DNA of 64,000 nucleotides from Prosopocoilus inquinatus (Eukaryota > Arthropoda > Insecta > Coleoptera > Lucanidae): contig CM069874.1 of assembly GCA_036172665.1 (NCBI GenBank), positions 50,202,707 through 50,266,706 on the forward strand. Direction: 5' to 3'. Below the pieces are notes generated by a model. It made no database searches and was not told where the DNA came from. It saw only the letters and a program-made list of their open reading frames with translations. This document shows positions 45,310-55,000 of this stretch, one piece after another; the stretch's first letter is position 1, and each line of letters starts with the position of its first letter. The translations under genes and the position numbers were made by a program.

Positions 45310-46813
45310 CACGGTGTTAGGTAATTGCTTGAACAAATTAAAACTGTAAATTAAGGATGTCAAATGTGATCAGAAAGTTCCTAGACAAGATAGATTTTCG
45401 GTACATTTTGAAAAAAATGCAAAAAGAGCGAACTATTGAGTACCGCTGATAGTACTTAGGGAGCGAGCGCCTGTTAAAGCAGATGTTCAAAATGAATGCC
45501 GTCAGCTCGAATGCAGGAATCGACGCGATGCTGTAAAGCTGCCCGTACACGGCCAAATACATCGGGATCCCGTCGAATTTCAGCAGTGGTATCAAAAATT
45601 CGGACACGAAGTTCATTCTCTGTCAGAATTAGCATAAACAATTGATTTTAGATGTCCCCACAAGTAAAAGTCCAACGGGTTCATATCAGGTGACCGTGGT
45701 GGTCAATTAATAGGTCCATTACGCCCTGTCCATCGATGCGGAAAGTGCCAGTGTAGCCAGTTATAAACATTTCTGCTGAAATGTGCGGGGGCTCCATCAT
45801 GCATAAAAAACATTTCATGCCGAAGTTGTAGTGGAACATCTTCTAACAACTCTGGTAAAGTTTGCCGCAAAAACTCTAAATATGCGACGCCCGTTAAACG
45901 CATTGGAAGCACATAAGGGCCAAGTAAGTGATCACCGATAATACGTGCACACACATTTACAGAAAATCGGTGTTGGAAATGTCCTCTACGAGTGATATGT
46001 GGATTTGCGTCTGCCCAAACGTGTGCGTTGTGAAAATTTAATACACCATTTCGCGTAAAACAAGCTTCGTCTGTCCATAAGACTTTCGCTACGAACTCAG
46101 GATTCCGCGTAATTGTCCGTTTTAACCAATGGCAAAATCGTAACCGAATTTCTCCGTCTCGTGGTTGTAATGCCTGTACCCGTTGCACGTGATAGGGGTA
46201 TAATAATTGCTCGTGCAATGTACGGCAGACAGTCCAGTGTGACACTCCAATTTCACGAGAGATTGACGTGTACTGACTGGGTTACGCGTTTCAGAATCAT
46301 ATCGTCTACATCAAGAGTTCGTTGTTTTCCGACGTCCTGATGTGATGGTTGAAGGTGTCCCGTATCTCTTGCCCGTTGCACTATTGCGACAATTGTTTGT
46401 CGATTCGGCACACGACGCTGGGGATACCGTCGCCGGTATGTGCGTTCTGTAGCATGTGCATTGCACCTACATTCTCCGTACGTTAAAGTCAACAATTTCG
46501 TTATTTGTGTAAGCATTAATTCTGATCCTAATCTGCATACTCTGCAATCTATTCAGACACTGAACGTGCCTAATTTGCTTGTCATAAAAAAATAAACCAT
46601 TTGGGAATTTATGGCCGCCCGGATGGCGTTCGGCACATGGGTGTAACAGTAGATAAGAAAATAAGTGGTTTCGAAACAATTTTCATCGACTTTAAAAAAA
46701 AAAAATTATGGAAAACGAAAGCCATAGCACCCTCGATTATTAAGGCTTTTTTATAGTAGAAAGTGTACCTAACACGCTGTTTGAAGGTGTCCAGTCAATT
46801 ACCTAACACCCTG
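45310..46813 (-). mobile_element. Tc1/mariner-superfamily element, TA duplication
   Basis: Ends CACGGTGTTAGGTAATTG (left) and CAATTACCTAACACCCTG (right, to 46813) are inverted. TA flanks both (45308-45309 and 46814-46815). 1.5 kb. The transposase reads on the minus strand and is damaged. Confidence 0.85.
45600..46516 (-). pseudogene. Tc1/mariner-type transposase with stop and frameshift
   Basis: The helix-turn-helix part (46516-46253) contains a Thr/Arg-rich recognition region (RRRYPQRRVPNRQTIVAIVQ). The catalytic part (46245-45703) has LWTDEACFTRNG (first Asp) and FFMHDGAPAHFS (second Asp). Beyond a TGA where Trp is expected (about 45704), the frame continues with PPRSPDMNPLDFYLWG (third Asp). 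About 36 residues separate the second and third Asp. The frame changes near 46250. Non-functional as read. Confidence 0.85.
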
Positions 46814-47408
46814 TATAATAATAGCACGGGGAACGGACAGCGGCACATACAAGGAGGTAGCGGTTCACAGGCTACGGTTGACCAGTGGCCTGCTTACCAG
46901 GAGGAAACGGTCGTAACCCTCGGGGGATAGCGGGTTATATTAGCGAGGAAACGGTTTACAAGCCTTGGATAACCTACAACTAGCTCACCGGGACGAGTCG
47001 GTTAGTATCCTGCGGATGACCAGCAGAATACTAGAGAGGAAGGAGGGTCAAGTTGACCATGACAGATAGGGTTAGGAGTGGACTACGCGGATGACCAGCG
47101 AAGTCAGAGTTCCTGAGCTCCATTCCGGGTTTTATAACGGTTGGCTCCTCCCATTGATGACGTCGGTTCGTAACAGGGCAGGGCGGACAGGTGGCGCAGT
47201 CGATACATGGAGGCTCGAGTCGAATCAAGCGGTTGGGTGAAAGGTCACGCGTAATTAAGAGTTCATCACATTCAGTCTTTGTAGAAGACACTATTCAGTG
47301 GTATCCAAACATTTTTTCTTTTCTTTTCTTTTATTTTTCCTATAAAAATAATTTGTCATTATAATGAAAGTTGCCTTTAAAGTACGTCATCGCCATCACT
47401 TTCACTTA

Positions 47409-47661
47409 TTTGGTTTGCTCAGAACAGCAGTGAATCAAGTCCAAAAAGTGAATTACGGGGAAAAGGCGAGTTAAAAAAACTTATTACATTACGTTAGATA
47501 CGCAGATATAGAGAAATCTTTTTGATATCGCGCGTATCAAGAATAATAGAATAGAACGATTTCTGTACTGAAAAGATGCTCATAATTGCTGGAAATTTTA
47601 GTGATTATTTCAATTTTGTAAAAAAAAAATGGACTTGATGCACTTCTGTTCTGAGCAGCCC
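47409..47661. mobile_element. MITE, about 253 bp
   Basis: TTTGCTCAGAACAGCAGTGA (about 47412) is inverted near 47650 (TTCTGTTCTGAGCAG). The inner words AATCAAGTCCA and TGGACTTGATG extend the pairing. Non-coding. Confidence 0.65.
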
Positions 47662-47698
47662 ATTTCTGTCACCATTCTCTTGTCTTCGAAACTATTTT

Positions 47699-47838
47699 AG
47701 TAGAGGGGACAAGTCGATTCTGGAATCTCCTTATTGAGGACTTTCCGCCTGGAGGAACCTCCGACCTTGACCTAGAAATTTTCCGGTCGTTTTTCCTCAG
47801 TAAGGAAGTTCCAAAATCGGCCTATCTACTCTACTTAC
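47699..47838. mobile_element. hairpin MITE, about 140 bp
   Basis: AGTAGAGGGGACAAGTCGAT... pairs imperfectly with ...ATCGGCCTATCTACTCT, with CTTATTGAGGA / TCCTCAGTAAG inside. Non-coding. Confidence 0.6.
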
Positions 47839-47977
47839 TTTCTACTTCTGGTCCTGAATAAACTGCATTTACCTAAATAGTAAAGGTAAACGGTTTAAAG
47901 TGATTAGATTATTAACATTTTTGTTGCGTTTGTTGCAGAACTTTTAAAATTGTCACATCGTATATGATTATACCGCG

Positions 47978-48109
47978 TGTGGGATAGTAGGCTTAATGAG
48001 AAAACACATGAACAATTATGATTGACGTTGTCATTATTCCACATTAACTTGTACTTTGGATAGTTAATAAATATAGAAAGAACTGTTTTTAAAGTGTTAA
48101 TACGCTACA
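47978..48109 (+). repeat. gypsy 5' LTR
   Basis: 132 bp; TG...CA ends. Followed by the tRNA-Leu-type primer site at about 48115-48132. Confidence 0.9.
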
Positions 48110-49089
48110 TAATTGGTGGCAGCGGTGGGATAAACCGACTTTTGAATTTGGAAAGAGAACAGAGTTATTATTTTCCTGAAAAAAATATGACATTTACCGC
48201 GGCTGACCGTACGGCATTGAAAACAGCCATGCAACGATTTCTGTTTGAGAAGTTCGACAAATCGAAGAAATCATGGGATGATTACATATTTGGTTTTGAG
48301 CAAATGTGCGGTGCCAAGGCAATAGTGGGAGATCATGAAGAATATAAGGAAGCTCAGAAAATATTACTTTTGGTGAGTATTGGATCTGATGCGTTAAAAA
48401 TTGTCAGAAATCACTTTCGACCCGATGCGATGATGTTAATACAAAATCGACAGCTGAGATATGTTGGCGAGCAGGAGGAAGAAAGTGCATTTGTTAATAC
48501 CGAAAGTGACGGCGAATCATCATGCAAAATTGAAACATCTTCAAAGAAAGCCATCGTTTATGTGAGAATAAATGGACAAGAATTGAAAATGGATTTTGAC
48601 AGTGGTGCGTTGCAGTCTACAGTTGGAGAAACATGGAAGAAACTTGGTTCCCCTATACTGAAACCGACCAAAGCATTAACTTTGTATGATGATGGTCCAG
48701 TTGAAAAACTGGAGGAGACATATGTTAATGTACAAGCATTTGGTCAACAACGAAACCTGAAAATGGTTGTTGCTAATGTTAAAGATGTTCCATTGTTTGG
48801 CTATGATTGGGCCTGGGTATTCAAAATACGAAATAATGGTGAGATGAAGCGGATTAAAGCTGAGCGTGAAAATTGCGAGAAAAAAAATGTAAATAGGCAA
48901 TTACAAATGTCATCGGAAATTGACGTTAACATGCAAATGGTAGTGAAGGAATACAGTCAATTGTTTTCAAGTGGTGGAGTTATTCGTGATTTCAAGGCAG
49001 TTATACGTTTGCGTGAAGATGCTAAACAGAAACGTTTCAAAGCCCGCCCTCTTCCGTTTGCATTAAAAAACGAGTTGAACATGAATTAG
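48094..49089 (+). pseudogene. gypsy Gag remnant and protease
   Basis: 331 codons open. The first 140 or so residues resemble a shortened Gag with no visible zinc knuckle (MTFTAADRTALKTAMQRFLF). The protease follows: VYVRINGQELKMDFDSGAL with active-site Asp-Ser-Gly at about residue 168, then LGYDW-like spacing near 230. The frame passes into the start of RT (YSQLFSSGGVIRDFKAVI), then stops at 49087. Confidence 0.8.
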
Positions 49090-49149
49090 GTCGGCTTGTT
49101 AAAGCCCATGTATTGGAGAAAATTGATCCATCTGAAACCGTAATAGAGT

Positions 49150-50400
49150 ATGCTTCACCAATTGTTAACGTTGAGAAGAAAAATGGGCAAATGTGGAGAT
49201 TTCAAGGTAACTATTAATCCAGATGTGTTAGTTAATCCTCATCCAATGCCGACCTTCGAAGAAATTACAGCAAAGTTGAACGGCGGAAAACGGTTTTTTG
49301 TCATTGATTTAAAGGAAGCTTATCTACAATTAGAAGTGGCGGAAGAATCGCGCAAGTACCTAGTAATAGCTACACATTTAGGATATTACCGTTATAAACG
49401 TTGTCCTTTTGGAATATCATCTGCACCATCCATTTTTCAGTACACGATGGATCAAATTTTACATGGACTTCCTGGAACAGCTTGCTCTTTAAATGATATT
49501 ATTGTGACTGGCCAATCTGATAAAGAACACATTCAGAATTTACGTAGAGTTTTAGATACCTTACAACGATCGGGACTGAGAACCCATTCGGAAAAATGTA
49601 AATTACTCCAAAAATCTGTTACATATATGGGTCATCAAATTGATGAAATTGGAGTCCATCCCACGGGGGAGAAAGTGTTGGCAATTAAAGCATTACCAAC
49701 AAATCAATCGCAGCTTCGTACATTTATGGGATCGATTAATTATTACGCTCGATTTATTAGTAATTTACAACCGGCTTGCGCACCTCTTTATCGGTATTAC
49801 AAAAAGGAACGAAGTGGAGTTGGACCACAGAAGATCAGAAGATATTTGAGAAATTAAAGTCTTTGATTAAGAAAGAAGCGATATTAACTCATTACGACGA
49901 AAAGTTACCCTTAATTGTAGCCTGTAACGCATGTGAATATGGACTCGGTGCCACTCTATTGCATCAGTATGAAGATGGTAGCGAAAGACTACTGCTACCA
50001 CTACTGCTTTTGCGTCACGAACTTGGCACTCGTATTTGGAGTTACATGATTTCATCAATATACTTACGGCCGTCGATTTACTTTAGTGACTGATCATAAA
50101 AAACTTCTGCAACATATTTTTGGAGAAGGCAAAGAATTACCGAAAACTACAGTGAATCGTTTATGTCGTTGGGCCATTTTGCTAAGCAGTTATTCTTACA
50201 AAAACATTCAGTATCGACCTGCAAAAGAAAATTCAATTGCAAACTCCCTGAGTCGATTACCTCTACCGGAAATAAACAATTCACCTAAGGAAGCAGAAAT
50301 TGCAGGTGAAGTTCATTCCCTGCAGCATCAGGAAAATGAAGATTTACCGGATAGTTTTTTAGAATTGAAACGTGCCACGGCTTCAGACTCTCTTCTGTAA
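49150..50400 (+). pseudogene. gypsy reverse transcriptase and RNase H, catalytic motif mutated
   Basis: RT: VNPHPMPTFEEI, FFVIDLKEAYLQL, RCPFGISSAPSIFQ. The catalytic box reads SLND where YxDD is required (49486-49497), so the first Asp is Asn. RNase H follows in other frames (LIVACNACEYGLGATLL at about 49910, VTDHKKLLQHIFG at about 50083, NSIANSLSRLPLP at about 50235). Frame changes occur near 49800-49860 and 50090. Confidence 0.88.
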
Positions 50401-50415
50401 CAGGTAATAAATTTC

Positions 50416-51602
50416 ATGACCATTAGTTGGATTAATAAATCGCGAGTGGCACCAGAATTGATACCATTCTACGACATTAGAGATGAACTGTCGTTGAGTC
50501 ATGGCATCATTATTTGGCACGGACGTGTTATTATTCCAAAAGGTTGTGAGAGTCGAATTTTAGAAACATTACATAGAGGTCACCTAGGGATTGGGGCAAC
50601 GAAAGCATTAGCACGGTATTATGTTTGGTGGCCGAAACTAGATTCGGAAATTGAATTGTTTGTTAAAAAATGTAATCGAAGTCAACAAACTCGTAACTGG
50701 CCTGCTGAGGTACCACTATATTCTTGGAATGTACCTTGTGGCCCTTGGGAAAGGGTACACGTTGATTTCGCAGGACCAATTGAAGGGAAAATAATTTTTG
50801 TGTTGATGACGCAGTTTCAAAATGGACTGAAGTTAAAGCAATGTATGGATCAATGTCTGTGAAAGTGATTGATTGTTTGGATGATTGGTTTTGTCGTTTC
50901 GGATTACCGAAATAGATTGTAAGTGACAATGGTCCACAATTTACCTCAGAAGAGTTTGCTGAATTTTGCAAAGTTCGTGGCATTAGACACATTCGCACCA
51001 CTCCATATCATCCAAAAACAAATGGATTGGTGAAACGTTTCATTGAGACTTTGAAACATTGACTGTCAAAGTCAGAAGAAGGAGGTTCTTTAAATCAAAG
51101 GTTGCGTGTAGTTTTGATGGCCTATATAATAACCCCGCAAAAGACAACAGGCGAAACACCTGCAGAATTATTTCTAAATCGTCGATTGCAAACTGTTTTA
51201 GATAATTTAAAACCAGATTTACGTCGCCACATGGATCTACAAATCTACAGTCACAAAATAAATCATGATGTAAAAGCAAAGATTCGTAATTTCGAGAAGA
51301 GATCGCCAGTTTGGGTGCGAAACGAACGCGGACCAGGTTGTGTAGAAGGGACAGTAGAACGTCAAACTGCTCCTTATTCGTTCGAAGTGAATGTAGAAGG
51401 AATTTCAAAACGGAAACACAGTGACCAACTTCGAGATATTAGAATTGAAATATTACCGGAATTAACAAACACTGTTATGGATTCACCGAATCAAGAAATT
51501 GATACTTCCGAGCTGCCTCCTCTTCGAGAATCAGTTGTTCCAATTTTACGCAGATCTGAACGAATACGGGTAAAAGAAGAAGAAAAGATAAAGCCAACTT
51601 AA
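50416..51602 (+). pseudogene. gypsy integrase, multiple stops
   Basis: The zinc-binding region contains HRGHLGIGATKALARYYVWWP and a modified Cys pair (KKCNRSQ). The core is spread over frames: WERVHVDFAGP (first Asp, about 50755), SDNGPQF (second Asp, about 50925) and the KTNGLVKRFIETL region at about 51018. Stops at about 50860, 50913 and 51060 interrupt it. The C-terminal part (51102-51602) includes TTGETPAELFLNR and a typical integrase tail. Confidence 0.85.
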
Positions 51603-51627
51603 TGTAATAAGTGGCTTGGGGGAGATA

Positions 51628-51761
51628 TGTGGGATAGTAGGCTTAATGAGAAAACATATATGAACAATTATGATTGATGTTGTCATTATTCCACTTTAAC
51701 TTGTACTTTGGATAGTTAATAAATATAGAAAGAACTGTTTCTAAACTGTTAATACGCTACA
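51628..51761 (+). repeat. gypsy 3' LTR
   Basis: 134 bp; matches the 5' LTR except for a 2-base insertion (ACATATATG versus ACACATG) and a handful of substitutions. Confidence 0.9.
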
Positions 51762-52009
51762 CCGCGCACCTTCAAAAAAATTTCCCTTAAACAACAAGTC
51801 AGTTAAAAACTATTTTAAAAAAGATAATTTTCACATTAAACTCGCATAAAACATCTTAATTCGCATAATTAATTTCCTATTTATTTTAATGCAATTAATT
51901 TCTCATTTATCTTAATGTAAGTTCATCAAAAACGAATTTTCTGAGTGACGAGGTTAATTACACTAGTCAAGTGTAAAACAAGTTCGGTTTGTGCTACACA
52001 GAAAAAAAG

Positions 52010-55000
52010 ATGCTCGCTCAAGAATACCCCCGAGGGCTTTATATGTTGAAGGCGTCTTACATATTAGAGGACTGTTTTCGACAGGTTTTCATTTGGCCTG
52101 AATATGATCCGAAAATCCATCGCATTCCGCCTTACTTGTTACCTTTCACAACAATACTTACAGTTTGGATTTTGAATATCCTTCATTTAATTTACAGCGT
52201 CAAACGTACCTATGTGATAAATAAATAAACAACAAATCACTGAGCGCATCGAATTTTAGATTCCTTGTCTCTGCTGGTGTTGGAAGATTTGCTGATTCAG
52301 TTCATGGGCATCACGTTGGTTTACATAGAGTTTATTTTTGTGTTTAAGGGAAAAATATTCGTGACTATGTTGTACGCCGTGGATGACTTGCAGCAACATA
52401 ATTTGCAATTTGAAGTGGAACAAATTGATCGAAAACTGTTGCTTTTTTCAAGATATTTATACAAAGTTACGCCATTTCTTTATCTGTCCGTAATGGTCTT
52501 ATGCTATTTTGGGTCGAAGTTTTGTGAGAAATACGGCGTGAATAAAGACGCTTGTCCTATGGTGGCCTCTATGTGGTTACCGTGGGAGTCGGCGATAGTT
52601 TCTGTGGTCTCTGGATTTATGGCGTTACTCTTGACCGGCCACATAACGATCACTGTAGCTTTGCTTTTGCTCTATGAAATGTTTTGCATTGAATTATTAA
52701 TCTTTAGGCTACGGACTTTGAAAAGACTTCTCTCAGAAATTGATTTTATAAAGAGCGCGAAGGCTAAAGCGCAGTTGAAGATATGCATCAGGTTCCACAG
52801 CCAAATTATCAGGTCAGTTACTTTCTGGATTTTTCCAAAGTAAAATGGAAAAAATAATAATGACTTAAATGAACTTGTTCTCAGTTTATACAATTCCTTC
52901 AATTCCTGTATGAAGCTGATAGCCATTCCTGGAAATGTTGGATATTCGGCAACTGTAAGCATAGCAGCTATCTTGCTTTACCTAGTAAGATACTCCAAGC
53001 ATTCTTTTTGTTGTTATAAAGTAATTACTATCAGTTGGCTTGCACTAGCACTTATTATTTTTACGCTTATACCGTTTAAGGGACCTATTGTGTATCAAAA
53101 ATTTTAAATTTAAAGGGCTGTTATATTTTGTAAAAGTACCTCTACATTTTAACAGCCCGCTATTAAGTTATAGAATTTAGCGGTTTCAGGTATAAAGTGC
53201 AATCAGTCGATTACAGTTAATAGTCCACAGAAAAGGTAAATAGAAATGGATCCTCGTTGCATAAAAACCGGTCGATAAGACCATTAGATTAACACGTTGC
53301 TACTTACCTGTGCAGAGATTTGTGCTTAGTAAATTAACGTGCAGCATAGCTAGCAGCTTTAGTCGTGATGTAGTAAGCAAATACATCGGTATTGTATGGC
53401 ATATTGTATGGCGAGCATAACGCCACCAAGTTTGTGCGCACCTTAATGCATCAAATTAAACTATGAAATTTGCCAAAACTTTAAAGTGAATGGCTAGTCG
53501 CAATACAACATCAACAACAAAATACAAGACAAAATATGGATTTAAATATAATTGGTATGAGACGCCCAAAGCAATAGTTTATACGAAGAAAATATTTGGT
53601 GGGACGCGCCCAGAACAACATTAAATGCGAATACAATATTTGGCACCCAAAATACCGTTAAAATGTAAATACAGTGAAAGTCAGAATAAAGCGACGATTT
53701 TTACTTTAGTCTGCGTCCCCAACTGGTTCGTCGCAGATCTACAAGAAACAAAAAAAGTCTTACAAAGTAGGTAGTCACCAAAGCGTATACCAAAAGAAGG
53801 AGCCTAAGCTAAAGGCAAAACTTGTGCCCAAACCAAAATTAAAAGCCTGTAAGGAAAGGAAAGTTTGACAATAATATAGAGTTTGCGCAAAGGCACCGTT
53901 CCGTTATAAATACATCGTTATAAATTAGAAAAGGTAGTTAAAATTTCAAAACGGAAGGAAAAAGTACAAAAATATGCGCTGAAATTTAAAGCGAATTTTA
54001 GCGACGCACAACTATTCCTAAATTCTTAACGCGGTTTATGTTATGATGTCGTTAAAAGCGATATTCGCCAAGGTGGGCTATTCCATCGCAGTTTATTGTG
54101 GACTGTCAATCAGTTTTAATTTTAATGTATTAACGTAGTTTGTGAAAATTAATGCGGAAAGCTTCTATCGTAGCAAATGAAATCGTATTTGACGATGACA
54201 GTATTATAATAATGCATTTGTAACAAAATATTAACGAAGTAACGTTTGCATTCTCAAGTAAGTACATTGCTAGAAACGCATGTTAGACCTAACACTTATC
54301 AACAGTAACGATGCACAGTAGTATAAGCAGATCGAATCAGCGGCCAAAATTATCAACATGAGAAATATACACTCAAATAAAATTTAATACATAAAACCAT
54401 ATTCAAAAATAATGAACTGTCCTATTCTAACAAAAAGAAATATACAGGTGTCCTAAACCTTTGGAAAAGTGCGAGAATGCCTCTTTAAAATCATTGTATC
54501 AAGAACATATTTTAACAAAAGTTGTGTAAGTTTTCTTTCTGCGTAATTGAAAATTATTTTCAAATATACAGGTTGTTCATTTAATAAGTCACGAACCTAA
54601 CATATTGTTACGTTTCTAGGGTTTAAATTAATTTATTTAATTGAATAAAACACTCGGTAAAAAACTTTACCGTAATTTAATAATGATTACAATCTAATTT
54701 ATTTGCAACAATTTATTTTATACACCAAATCTAACTTCGACGATCGCTAATTAGAACTCGACTGATTCCTGAGTCCACCCCGGCCGATTTTATATTCTAC
54801 GCTGCCTTCTCGTTTGTTCCATCTTCGAAGATGACGGAAAAGTCGAGTTTGTTCGGTATAGACAAAGCGGCGGCTGATGACGCACAAAAACGAACCGATT
54901 TCTTGACGCCTTCAGTGTGATGTAGTGCTGAGCGGCGCGCCACACTGCCCCCTTCTCAAAAACGTTTCGTCTCGAAATGTTCCTGGTGATAGTCTTGAAA

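Larger units (their letters stand above)
45021..47312 (-). repeat. possible solo LTR (GC-rich), split by a Tc1/mariner-type element
   Basis: The GC-rich flanks 45021-45307 and 46816-47312 belong together once the 45310-46813 element is removed. On the minus strand the sequence starts TGTTTGGATACCACTGAATA, has TATAAAA at about 47136, and ends AATAAAGGTCACAACA, i.e. TG...CA with a TATA box and poly(A) word, as an LTR would have. No target duplication or internal region was found, so this is a suggestion. Confidence 0.35.
47978..51761 (+). mobile_element. Ty3/gypsy LTR retrotransposon, decayed, target duplication CCGCG
   Basis: LTRs of 132 and 134 bp (47978-48109 and 51628-51761), starting TGTGGGATAG and ending GCTACA. 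5-bp duplications CCGCG are at 47973-47977 and 51762-51766. The primer site TGGTGGCAGCGGTGGGAT, starting 5 bp inside the LTR, matches the 3' end of a Leu tRNA. The purine tract GGGGGAGATA precedes the 3' LTR. At 3.8 kb it is short. Gag is only a remnant and pol is broken by many stops. The 3' LTR ends 249 bp before the start codon of the intact odorant receptor. Confidence 0.93.
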
